Shown here piece by piece: positions 1 through 6,229 of a DNA stretch of 11,314 bases (its first letter is position 1; each line of letters opens with the position of its first letter). Under the pieces are notes generated by a model. That model worked only from the letters and a program-made list of their open reading frames with translations. It had not been told where the DNA came from and searched no databases. The stretch covers positions 1 to 11,314 of the forward strand of contig CADCTH010000565.1 of the NCBI GenBank assembly GCA_902805495.1, read 5' to 3'. The position numbers were made by a program, and so were the translations under genes. The DNA comes from an uncultured Actinomycetospora sp. (lineage in GTDB: Bacteria > Actinomycetota > Actinomycetes > Mycobacteriales > Pseudonocardiaceae).

Positions 1-132
1 CACGGCGGTGCGGATGAAGTCGGTGCGGTTGGAGAAGTGCCCTTCCTGCACCAGGAGGTCGATCCGGCCGAGGTCGACCGGACCGATGTTGATCGTGATC
101 TTCTCCGTGCGTTCCGCCGGCTCCCCGACCAC
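1..132 (-). CDS. Ribbon-helix-helix (CopG-type) regulator, 5' part only
   Basis: The minus strand encodes the first ~44 residues of a small DNA-binding protein; the 3' end lies beyond position 1. The readable part contains EKITINIGPVDLGRIDLLV followed by EGHFSNRTDFIRTAV. A short beta strand with a helix carrying NRTDFIRTA is typical of ribbon-helix-helix/CopG-like regulators of actinobacteria. I chose the GTG at 130-132 because AAGGGAGG (139-146) sits 6 bases upstream; an in-frame ATG at 154-156 would add eight residues but has no ribosome binding site and starts inside a palindrome. The gene is downstream of the reductase gene in the same direction, 58 bases away, with its own likely promoter and an inverted repeat (148-165). 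DNA binding and autoregulation are family inferences; the target is unknown. Confidence 0.7.
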   Translation of the reverse strand, partial: MVGEPAERTEKITINIGPVDLGRIDLLVQEGHFSNRTDFIRTAV

Positions 133-147
133 GATCACCCTCCCTTG

Positions 148-165
148 ACCATCCATGTGGATGGT
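148..165 (-). promoter_or_regulatory. Inverted repeat and weak promoter before the RHH regulator (candidate operator)
   Basis: ACCATCCA (148-155) and TGGATGGT (158-165) are perfect 8-base inverted arms around a 2-base centre. On the minus strand a weak promoter can be read as TTGCGC (184-189), 17 bases, CACCAT (161-166), so the palindrome covers the -10 and start site and ends just before the Shine-Dalgarno AAGGGAGG. Ribbon-helix-helix proteins usually bind short inverted repeats and often repress themselves, so this is a plausible autoregulatory operator. The symmetry is observed; the role is inferred. Confidence 0.4.
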
Positions 166-190
166 GCACGGAGGGCAGGCGTCGCGCAAG

Positions 191-781
191 TCAGCGATCG
201 CCGCGGGCGTCGTAGCGGTGCAGCACCAGCGACGAGTCCGGCAGGCGCCGGGCCTCGAGCAGGCGCAGCGGGACGCGCACGTCGGACGCGAGCAGCGGCA
301 CCCCGGCCCCGAGCAGCGCCGGCCCGACCATGACGTGCAGCTCGTCGACCAGCCCGGCGACGAGCAGCGGGTTCCAGGTGCTGAAGCTGCCGAAGGCGAG
401 CACGTCGCCACCGTCGCCGCCGGTGAGCTCCCGGACCGTGTCGGCCGCGGCGGCCCGGGGCACGACCCGGGTGGTCTCCGCCCAGGTCTCGCCCGGGGCG
501 AGGGCGAGCGAGTCGGAGACGACGACCTTCTCCAGCGTGGCGTGGAGCCGCGAGATCTCGCGCTGGAGCTCGTCCTGCGCCGGGTCGTCGGCGACCGGGG
601 GCCAGTACGACCGGAACTCCTCGAAGGTGGCGCGGCCGGCGAGCAACGTGCCGGCCGCGCGCATCCGGTCGCGCGCGTAGACGTCGAACCCCTCGTCGAA
701 GGGCAGGGCCAGGACGTCGCCGCCCGGTCCGGCGCCGAAGCCGTCGAGCGAGGCGATGACGGTGACGACGAACCGACGCAT
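191..781 (-). CDS. Dihydrofolate reductase family protein (RibD C-terminal domain)
   Basis: Encodes 196 residues. The N-terminus MRRFVVTVIASLDGFGAG is the characteristic first strand and loop of the RibD C-terminal/bacterial dihydrofolate-reductase-like fold ("V.ASLDG"). It is followed by LLAGRATFEEFRSYWP (residues ~45-60), a VVVSDSLA segment, and LAFGSFSTWNPLLVAGLVDELHVMVGPALLGAGVPL, the usual nucleotide-binding and closing strands. Length is normal for the stand-alone family. These proteins are cytosolic NADPH-dependent reductases of mostly unknown substrate; there is no riboflavin gene nearby, so a role in riboflavin synthesis is not implied. The start is ATG 779-781, with AGGAG about 7 bases upstream. 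It diverges from the thioredoxin-fusion/UGSC operon across a gap of less than 90 bases. Confidence 0.88.
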   Translation of the reverse strand: MRRFVVTVIASLDGFGAGPGGDVLALPFDEGFDVYARDRMRAAGTLLAGRATFEEFRSYWPPVADDPAQDELQREISRLHATLEKVVVSDSLALAPGETWAETTRVVPRAAAADTVRELTGGDGGDVLAFGSFSTWNPLLVAGLVDELHVMVGPALLGAGVPLLASDVRVPLRLLEARRLPDSSLVLHRYDARGDR

Positions 782-831
782 CGGGTGCTCCTGTCTCGTG
801 GGTGCCCCAGGACGGAGCCGGGACACGATTC

Positions 832-862
832 TCGACACCGACGGCCGGGACATGGGTAGCGT
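832..862 (+). promoter_or_regulatory. Candidate promoter of the thioredoxin-fusion/selenoprotein operon
   Basis: TCGACA (832-837) resembles a -35 box, and TAGCGT (857-862) fits the actinobacterial TANNNT -10 pattern, with a long 19-base spacer. Transcription would start near 869-870, exactly on a GTG, so the first gene may be leaderless, which would explain the lack of a clear Shine-Dalgarno there. The motif match is modest; if translation starts at ATG 852 this reading fails. Confidence 0.35.
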
Positions 863-869
863 GCCCCGC

Positions 870-2297
870 GTGACCACGACGGCGTCGCCCCCGGACGACG
901 GGCTCGTGGTGGTGGTCAAGCAGGACTGCCCCACGTGCCGGCTGGTGGCCCCGGTGCTGGGCGACCTGGGCGCGACCGTCTACAGCCAGGACGACCCCGC
1001 CTTCCCCGACGGGGTCGCGGTGCGCGACGACACCTGGCTGGACGCCAGCACCGCGCTGGGCATCGACGTCGTCCCGACCCTGCTGCGCCGCGAGGGCGGG
1101 GTCGAGACCGCTCGCGCCGAGGGCTGGGACCGCGAGGCGTGGCGGGGCCTGTCGGGCGTCGCCGACCTCGGAGCCGAGCTGCCCGACTGGAAGCCGGGCT
1201 GCGGGTCGCGCACCCACGACCCGGAGGTGGCCGACGAGCTGCTCGTGCGTGCCCGCGGCCACGAGCTCACCGCCCGGCGGGTCGAGCTCGCGGGCCTCGA
1301 GGACGAGGCCGAGGCGCTGCACGACCGCGGCTGGACCGACGGCCTGCCCGTCGTCGCGCCGACCCTGCCGCGGGTGCTGCGGATGCTCGCCGGCACGACC
1401 CGCGCGCCCGACGAGGTGGTCGCCGTCGTGCCCCCGAACCTCGCGCCGGCGACGGTCGAGAAGATCGCGGTCAACGCGGTGCTGGCGGGCTGCCGCCCCG
1501 AGTACCTGCCGGTGGTGCTGGCCGCGGTCGAGGCGGCGTGCACCCCGGAGTTCAACGCCCACGGCCTGCTCGCGACCACCTGGAGCGCGTCCCCGGCGGT
1601 GCTGGTGCACGGGCCGGTCGCGCGCCGGATCGGCGTCAACGCCGGCGGCAACGCATTGGGCCAGGGCAGCCGCGCCAACTCGACGATCGGGCGCGCGCTG
1701 CAGCTGGTGATCCGCAACGTCGGCGGCGGGCGTCCCGGCGAGGTCGACCGCGCGACGCTCGGGCAGCCCGGCAAGGTCGGGCTGTGCTTCGCCGAGGACG
1801 AGGCCGGCTCGCCCTGGGAGCCGCTGTCGGTCGCGCGCGGGGTGCCGGCCGGGGCGTCGGCGGTCACGGTGTTCGCCGCCGAGGGCGCCCACGGTCTCGT
1901 CGACCAGATCTCGCGAACCCCGGCGTCGCTGGCGCGCTCGCTCGCCCGCGGGCTGCAGGGCGTCGGGCACCCCAAGCTCGCTCCCGGGTTCGACGCCGTC
2001 CTCGTGCTGGCGCCCGAGCACGTCGCCGTGTTCGCCGAGGGCGGGTGGGACCGCGCGCGGTTCACCACCGAGCTCGACGCGCTGCTCGTGGCGCACGCCG
2101 AGGAGCTGGCGCGGGGTGCCGACGGCATCGAGGAGGGCGTCCCGGAGCCGACCGGGCCGCGCTCGAAGTTCCGCCCCGGGGGGCTCATGGTCGTCGTGGC
2201 CGGCGGGGGAGCGGGCAAGTTCTCCACCGTGCTCGGCGGCTGGGTCGGCGGCCACGGCGGCAGCACCCCCGTCACCCGCGTCATCGAGGAGGCCTGA
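870..2297 (+). CDS. Thioredoxin-like domain fused to a large uncharacterised domain; partner of the UGSC selenoprotein
   Basis: Encodes ~475 residues from GTG 870 (or ~481 from ATG 852; neither has a good Shine-Dalgarno). Residues ~12-100 look like a thioredoxin fold: LVVVVKQDCPTCRLVAPVL with a CPTC active site at 20-23 and a likely cis-proline in VVPT (P69). The rest (~115-475) is a domain I cannot name. It opens with GWTDGLPVVAPT (~154) and carries a glycine-rich block (GGNALGQGSRANSTIGRAL), the segment GLCFAEDEAGSPWEPL and scattered cysteines. No signal peptide or membrane segment is apparent, so it is probably cytosolic. The stop TGA (2295-2297) touches the GTG of the selenoprotein gene, so the two are almost certainly co-transcribed and translationally coupled. 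A reasonable inference is that the CxxC domain exchanges electrons with the UxxC protein. Substrate unknown. Confidence 0.75.
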   Translation: MTTTASPPDDGLVVVVKQDCPTCRLVAPVLGDLGATVYSQDDPAFPDGVAVRDDTWLDASTALGIDVVPTLLRREGGVETARAEGWDREAWRGLSGVADLGAELPDWKPGCGSRTHDPEVADELLVRARGHELTARRVELAGLEDEAEALHDRGWTDGLPVVAPTLPRVLRMLAGTTRAPDEVVAVVPPNLAPATVEKIAVNAVLAGCRPEYLPVVLAAVEAACTPEFNAHGLLATTWSASPAVLVHGPVARRIGVNAGGNALGQGSRANSTIGRALQLVIRNVGGGRPGEVDRATLGQPGKVGLCFAEDEAGSPWEPLSVARGVPAGASAVTVFAAEGAHGLVDQISRTPASLARSLARGLQGVGHPKLAPGFDAVLVLAPEHVAVFAEGGWDRARFTTELDALLVAHAEELARGADGIEEGVPEPTGPRSKFRPGGLMVVVAGGGAGKFSTVLGGWVGGHGGSTPVTRVIEEA

Positions 2298-2837
2298 GTG
2301 ATCGTCTCGACCGTCGTGCTGGACCCGACCGACGAGTCCCGTCCCGCCGCCCGCACCGTCGGGCCGCGTCCCGGCGACCTCACGGGGCGCACCGTGGGGC
2401 TGCTCGACATCGCCAAGCCGCGCGGCGAGGTGTTCCTCGACCGGCTGGCCGAGCTGCTCGCCGAGCGCGGGGTGACCGTGCGCCGCTACGCCAAGCCCAC
2501 CTTCACCCGCCCGCTGCCCGCCGACCTGCGCGCGGAGATCGCCGCCGAGTGCGACGTGGTGATCGAGGCCCTCGCTGATTGAGGCTCGTGCACGTCGTGC
2601 AGTGTGCACGACCTCGCCGCCCTCGAGGCCGACGGCGTGACGGCCACCTTCGTCGCATCGACCGAGTTCGTCACCGCCACCGACGCGCAGGCCCGCGCCC
2701 TGGGCTTCGCCGAGGTGCCCGCGGTCTACGTCGCGCACCCGATCCAGGACCGGACCGACGAGGAGATGGTCGCGCTGGCCGACGACGCCCTGCCGCGCGT
2801 CCTCGCAGCGGTCACCGGGGGTCCCACGAACGGCTGA
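2298..2837 (+). CDS. UGSC family selenoprotein (selenocysteine at in-frame TGA 2580-2582)
   Basis: Read with TGA at codon 95 as selenocysteine (U), this is one 179-residue protein. Around the codon the translation is VIEALAD-U-GSCTSCSVHDLAALE, matching the UGSC motif that names a small (seleno)protein family. The frame is open without shift on both sides of the TGA, and the C-terminal part (STEFVTATDAQARALGFAEVPAVYVAHPI) reads as ordinary coding sequence with matching codon bias. U95-G-S-C98 is a CxxC-like redox motif, and C98-T-S-C101 adds a second. The N-terminal half (TVGLLDIAKPRGEVFLDRLAELLAERG) suggests an alpha/beta fold; no signal peptide or membrane segment is seen. Start GTG 2298 has GAGGAGG (2286-2292) upstream and abuts the previous stop. 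The gene ends with another TGA (2835-2837), so the same codon is read both ways. Biochemical function of the family is unknown to me. Sec insertion requires SelA, SelB, SelD and tRNA-Sec elsewhere in the genome. Confidence 0.85.
2580..2616 (+). promoter_or_regulatory. Sec UGA codon and candidate bacterial SECIS hairpin(s)
   Basis: Two mutually exclusive hairpins follow the TGA. In the first, TCGTGCAC (2586-2593) pairs with GTGCACGA (2604-2611) over a 10-base loop. With one bulged C (2585), the stem extends to GAGG/CCTC (2581-2584/2612-2615), so the UGA sits at the base. In the second, GTCGTGCA (2594-2601) pairs perfectly with TGCACGAC (2605-2612) around a GTG loop, its stem starting 11 bases after the UGA and its loop 19 bases after it. 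From memory, the second geometry agrees with the usual bacterial SECIS spacing (loop about 16-37 bases downstream and a G at the loop start). SelB would bind this structure. Pairings are observed; SECIS function is inferred. Confidence 0.7.
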
Positions 2838-2867
2838 TGTGGCCGCCGGACGCACCATCGGCGCCCC

Positions 2868-2889
2868 CGGGTGGCCCAACCCACCCCCG
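2868..2889 (+). terminator. Possible terminator hairpin after the selenoprotein gene
   Basis: GGGTGG (2869-2874) and CCACCC (2881-2886) can pair over a 6-base loop, 31 bases after the selenoprotein stop. There is no T-tract, as is common in high-GC actinobacteria, so this is only a weak terminator candidate separating the redox operon from bfaAB. Confidence 0.25.
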
Positions 2890-2919
2890 AAGGGCGTCGC
2901 TCCCGGCTCACAGTGGGCA

Positions 2920-2948
2920 TACGCTCCCGGACGAAATCCGGGAGGAGG
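2920..2948 (+). promoter_or_regulatory. bfaA promoter element and hairpin covering the ribosome binding site
   Basis: TACGCT (2920-2925) fits a TANNNT -10 box; no good -35 is visible. Overlapping it, CTCCCGGA (2924-2931) and TCCGGGAG (2937-2944) form a perfect 8-base stem with the loop CGAAA. The 3' arm includes the first part of the bfaA Shine-Dalgarno (GGGAGGAGG, 2940-2948), 7 bases before ATG 2956. The element could be a repressor site at the transcription start or an RNA hairpin masking the ribosome binding site. If transcription starts ~7 bases after the -10 box, the full stem would not be in the mRNA, which favours the DNA-operator reading. Confidence 0.4.
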
Positions 2949-2955
2949 CACCCAG

Positions 2956-4353
2956 ATGACGGTCGGCGTGGACGTCGCGGTCGCGCACCAGGAGGCGGTG
3001 GACGCCGTGCGGCGCGGGCTCTCCGAGCTCCCGCCGGGCGCCCCGGTGCGGCTGCGCAAGAAGACCTCCAACCTGTTCCGCTTCCGCGGGGGCGAGGGCG
3101 GCCTGGCGGTCGACGGCCTCGACCGCGTGCTCTCGGTCGACCCGGAGGCGCGCACCGCGGACGTCCAGGGGATGACCACGTACGAGGACCTGGTGGCGGC
3201 GACGCTGCCGCACGGGCTCATGCCGCTCGTCGTCCCGCAGCTCAAGACCATCACCCTCGGCGGCGCCGTCGTCGGGCTCGGCATCGAGTCCACGTCCTTC
3301 CGGAACGGCCTGCCGCACGAGTCGGTGCTCGAGGCCGACGTGCTCACCGGCACCGGCGAGATCCTCCGCACCGCCCGGGACGAGCTCCCCGACCTCCTCG
3401 CCGGGTTGCCCAACTCCTACGGGACGCTCGGCTACGCGCTGCGCCTGCGCATCGAGCTCGCGCCGGTGCGGCCGTTCGTGCGGCTGCGCCACGTGCGCTT
3501 CGGCTCCGCCGAGGAGACCGCGAAGGCGCTGGCCGAGGTCACCGCGACCCGCGAGTGGGCGGGGGAGCGGGTCGACTTCTGCGACGGCACCGTGTTCTCC
3601 GCCGACGAGCACTACGTGACCCTCGGCGAGATGGTGGACTCCGCGCCGTACCTCTCGGACTACACCGGCCAGGGGATCTACTACCGGTCGATCCAGGAGC
3701 GCGACAGCGACCACCTGACGATCCACGACTACCTGTGGCGCTGGGACACCGACTGGTTCTGGTGCTCGCGCGCCCTCGGCGTGCAGCACCCGGTGGTGCG
3801 CCGGCTCTGGCCGTCGCGCTACCGCCGCTCGGACGTCTACCGCCGGCTCGTGGCGCTGGACCGCCGGGTCGGGCTGTCGCAGGCCATCGCGCGCCGCAGC
3901 GGCGCCGCGGGCGTCGAGCCGATCATCCAGGACGTCGAGGTGCCGGTGGAGCGGCTGCCGGAGTTCCTCGCGTTCTTCCACGACGAGATCGGGATCAGCC
4001 CGGTCTGGTTGTGCCCCCTGCGGCAGCGACGCACGGAGCGGAGCGGAGCTGCGCAGACACCGGACCGGCCACGATGGCCGCTCTACCCCCTCGACCCCGA
4101 CGCGACCTACGTCAACGTCGGGTTCTGGTCGGACGCCGAGCTCGCCCCGGGCCAGGCGCCGGACCACCACAACCGCCGCATCGAGCAGGTCCTGCTCACG
4201 ATGGACGGGCACAAGTCGCTGTACTCCACGGCGAGCTATCCGCGCGACGAGTTCGACGCGCTCTACGGAGGGGCGACGTACCGGGAGCTGAAGGCCCGCT
4301 ACGACCCGGACGGACGCCTCCCCGATCTCTACACGAAGACCGTGACGGGCTGA
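2956..4353 (+). CDS. bfaA: FAD-binding reductase of 10-methyl fatty acid (tuberculostearate) synthesis
   Basis: Encodes 465 residues starting at ATG 2956 behind GGGAGGAGG. It belongs to the FAD_binding_4 oxidoreductases related to DHCR24. Residues ~45-170 hold the FAD domain, with TADVQGMTTYEDLVAATLP, the flavin-binding stretch TLGGAVVGLGIESTSFRNGL (~100-119) and a LPNSYGTLGYALRLRIE segment. In mycobacteria BfaA (also called TmsA) uses NADPH to reduce 10-methylene-octadecanoyl lipid to the 10-methyl form. The neighbour 24 bases downstream encodes the matching methyltransferase, which strengthens the assignment. An oddity is residues ~356-374, between VWLCPL and WPLYPLDPDATYVNVGFW: a low-complexity, arginine-rich stretch encoded partly by three GGAGC repeats that looks like an in-frame insertion. 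The frame is preserved, so the enzyme may well be active. No third gene (bfaC/tmsC) is seen here. Confidence 0.88.
   Translation: MTVGVDVAVAHQEAVDAVRRGLSELPPGAPVRLRKKTSNLFRFRGGEGGLAVDGLDRVLSVDPEARTADVQGMTTYEDLVAATLPHGLMPLVVPQLKTITLGGAVVGLGIESTSFRNGLPHESVLEADVLTGTGEILRTARDELPDLLAGLPNSYGTLGYALRLRIELAPVRPFVRLRHVRFGSAEETAKALAEVTATREWAGERVDFCDGTVFSADEHYVTLGEMVDSAPYLSDYTGQGIYYRSIQERDSDHLTIHDYLWRWDTDWFWCSRALGVQHPVVRRLWPSRYRRSDVYRRLVALDRRVGLSQAIARRSGAAGVEPIIQDVEVPVERLPEFLAFFHDEIGISPVWLCPLRQRRTERSGAAQTPDRPRWPLYPLDPDATYVNVGFWSDAELAPGQAPDHHNRRIEQVLLTMDGHKSLYSTASYPRDEFDALYGGATYRELKARYDPDGRLPDLYTKTVTG
4021..4080 (+). repeat. Low-complexity in-frame insertion in bfaA with GGAGC triplet repeat and small hairpins
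   Basis: Within the coding region, GGAGC is repeated three times in tandem at 4035-4049. It is flanked by GCAGC (4023-4027) and its inverse GCTGC (4048-4052), and is followed by a hairpin CGGCCA-CGA-TGGCCG (4066-4080). The translated segment is unlike the surrounding conserved sequence. It may be a small mobile palindromic element or replication slippage; copy number elsewhere is unknown. Confidence 0.45.
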
Positions 4354-4377
4354 GTCACACCTCTAGGGAGGTCCGAC

Positions 4378-5616
4378 GTGCAGGTCGCCGAGATGTTCCG
4401 ACCGGTCCTGGGGGACGAGGCCCCCGTCGCCATCCGCGCCTACGACGGCAGCGAGTCCGCCCCGGCGGGCGTCCCGCCCGTCGCCACCATCGACGTGCGC
4501 AGCGAGACGGCGCTGGCCTACCTGGCCGGCTCGCCGAACTCGCTGGGCCTCGCCCGGGCCTTCGTGTCCGGGCACCTCGACGTCGACGGCGACATCTACG
4601 AGGCGCTCACGGCGATCAGCGAGCTCACCGTGTCCGACGTACCGCCCTCGACGCTGCTCAAGGTCGCCGCGCGCCTCGCGCCGGTGCGCCTGCGCCACCG
4701 CGTCGCGCCGCCGCCCGAGGAGCACCGCCAGTCCGGCCGGCGGCACTCCAAGAAGCGCGACTCGACGGCGATCGAGCACCACTACGACGTGTCGAACCGC
4801 TTCTACGAGATGGTGCTCGGCCCCTCGATGACCTACACGTGCGCGGTCTACCCCTCCGCCGGCGCGACGCTGGAGGAGGCGCAGGACGCCAAGCACGAGC
4901 TGGTCGCACAGAAGCTGGCGCTGGAGCCGGGCATGCGCCTGCTCGACGTCGGCTGCGGCTGGGGCCAGATGGCGATGCACGCCGCCGAGCACCACGGGGT
5001 GCAGGCGCTGGGCGTGACGCTGTCGCGCGACCAGGCGCTGTGGGCGCAGAAGGAGGTCGCGCGCCGGGGGCTGGGCGACCGCGTGGAGATCCGCCACGCC
5101 GACTACCGCGACGTGACCGAGGACGGGTTCGACGCGGTCAGCTCGATCGGGCTCACCGAGCACATCGGGCGGCGCAACGTCCCGTCGTACTTCCGGTCGC
5201 TCTACGCCAAGCTCCGCCCGGGCGGGCGCCTGCTCAACCACTGCATCACCCGGCCCGACCACCACCATCGCGCGTCGGCCGACCCGTTCATCGACCGCTA
5301 CGTCTTCCCGGACGGCGAGCTGCTGCCGATCGGCTGGCTGATCTCGCAGATGAACGCCGCCGGCTTCGAGATCCGGCACGAGGAGAACCTGCGCGAGCAC
5401 TACGCGCGCACGCTCGCGGACTGGTCGGCGAACCTCGAGGCCCACTGGGACGAGTGCGTCGCGGAGGCGGGGGAGGGCCGGGCCCGGGTGTGGCGGCTCT
5501 ACATGCCGGCGTGCCAGGTGGGCTTAGACATCAACAACATCCAGCTCCACCAGGTGCTGGGGGTCAAGCTCGGCCCCGACGCCCGGTCCGGGTTCCCGCT
5601 GCGTCCGGCGTTCTGA
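4378..5616 (+). CDS. bfaB: SAM-dependent methyltransferase, cyclopropane-fatty-acid synthase family (10-methylene stearate formation)
   Basis: Encodes 412 residues starting at GTG 4378, with AGGGAGG (4365-4371) 6 bases upstream. The CMAS/CFA-synthase fold is clear: HYDVSNRFYEMVLGPSMTYTCAVYP (~135-159), the SAM-binding motif LLDVGCGWGQMA (~188-199), GLTEHIGRRNVPSYFR (~259-273), and a typical C-terminus containing YVFPDGELLPIGW. In the bfaAB pathway this enzyme transfers a methyl group from S-adenosylmethionine to the double bond of oleoyl phospholipid, giving the 10-methylene intermediate that BfaA reduces; it acts at the inner membrane surface. It is the second gene of the unit. The last 53 bases overlap the end of the convergent sigma factor gene. 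General CFA synthase activity is the alternative, but the bfaA neighbour makes 10-methyl fatty acid synthesis more likely. Confidence 0.87.
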   Translation: MQVAEMFRPVLGDEAPVAIRAYDGSESAPAGVPPVATIDVRSETALAYLAGSPNSLGLARAFVSGHLDVDGDIYEALTAISELTVSDVPPSTLLKVAARLAPVRLRHRVAPPPEEHRQSGRRHSKKRDSTAIEHHYDVSNRFYEMVLGPSMTYTCAVYPSAGATLEEAQDAKHELVAQKLALEPGMRLLDVGCGWGQMAMHAAEHHGVQALGVTLSRDQALWAQKEVARRGLGDRVEIRHADYRDVTEDGFDAVSSIGLTEHIGRRNVPSYFRSLYAKLRPGGRLLNHCITRPDHHHRASADPFIDRYVFPDGELLPIGWLISQMNAAGFEIRHEENLREHYARTLADWSANLEAHWDECVAEAGEGRARVWRLYMPACQVGLDINNIQLHQVLGVKLGPDARSGFPLRPAF

Positions 5617-6229
5617 CCCGCACGCCGGCCAGGCCCCGCGGCGGGGTGTCGTCGGGACCGGGCGCGTCGGCGGGGTCGCCCAGCACGCCGCGCAGCTTCG
5701 CGACGGCGCGGTGCTGGGCGACCCGCACCGCGCCGGGCGTGGAGCCCACGGCCAGCGCGGTCTCCTCGGCGGACAGGCCCACCACTACCCGCAGCACGAG
5801 GATCTCGCGCTGCTTGGCCGGCAGCTGCGCGAGCAGGGTGCGCATCTCGGCGCTCGCCGACATCTCGAGTGCGTGCTGCTCGGGGCCGGCCATGTCGGCG
5901 AACCCCTCGGGCACCTCGTCGGTGGGGTCCGAGCGGTCGCGCCCGGCGTGGCGGTGGGCGTCGGCGACCTTGTGCGCGGCGATGCCGTAGACGAAAGCGA
6001 GGAACGGTTTGCCCTGGTCGGTGTAGGTCGGCAGCGACTTGAGCACCGCCAGGCAGACCTCCTGGGCGACGTCGTCGGCGGCCACGCCGGCGCGGTCGCT
6101 GCCCAGCCGCGAGCGGCAGTAGCGCACCACCAGGGGGCGCAGGATGGCGAGCAGCGAGTTGAGCGCGGCCCGGTCGCCGTCCACCACCGCCGCGACCAGC
6201 CGGTCGATCTCGTCGGACTCGTCCGTCAC
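5564..6229 (-). CDS. sigD: RNA polymerase sigma factor, SigD/ShbA type
   Basis: Encodes 221 residues from GTG 6227-6229; the Shine-Dalgarno is weak, but VTDESDEIDRLVAAVVDGD aligns with the family's N-terminus. Region 2 is RPLVVRYCRSRLG...GVAADDVAQEVCLAVLKSLPTY, followed by FLAFVYGIAAHKVADAHR. Region 4 is LPAKQREILVLRVVVGLSAEETALAVGSTPGAVRVAQHRAVAKLR. These blocks closely resemble, from memory, mycobacterial SigD, the counterpart of streptomycete ShbA, which in Streptomyces drives transcription of the principal sigma gene. No anti-sigma gene is adjacent in the window. The C-terminal ~35 residues after region 4 are a proline/arginine-rich tail longer than in mycobacterial SigD, and its end is encoded antisense to the last codons of bfaB (overlap 5564-5616). 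The exact gene name (sigD or shbA) depends on the taxon. Confidence 0.88.
   Translation of the reverse strand: MTDESDEIDRLVAAVVDGDRAALNSLLAILRPLVVRYCRSRLGSDRAGVAADDVAQEVCLAVLKSLPTYTDQGKPFLAFVYGIAAHKVADAHRHAGRDRSDPTDEVPEGFADMAGPEQHALEMSASAEMRTLLAQLPAKQREILVLRVVVGLSAEETALAVGSTPGAVRVAQHRAVAKLRGVLGDPADAPGPDDTPPRGLAGVRVRTPDAAGTRTGRRGRA

Noticed and set aside
2298..2582. A stand-alone 94-residue protein ending at the TGA, followed by a separate 77-residue protein from 2604.
   Set aside because: The two parts are in one frame, the join gives the UGSC motif, the second part has no ribosome binding site, and the region after the TGA folds into strong hairpins.
135..3413. A very long open frame on the minus strand (over 1000 codons), and several others antisense to or in alternate frames of the real genes.
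   Set aside because: They lie opposite or across recognisable genes and translate to Arg/Pro/Gly/Ala-rich low-complexity text without domains. This is the normal effect of high GC content.
4021..4080. Frameshift or pseudogenisation of bfaA at the unusual segment.
   Set aside because: The conserved sequence resumes in the same frame (WPLYPLDPDATYVNVGFW) and the gene has a normal end, so it is an insertion rather than a break.
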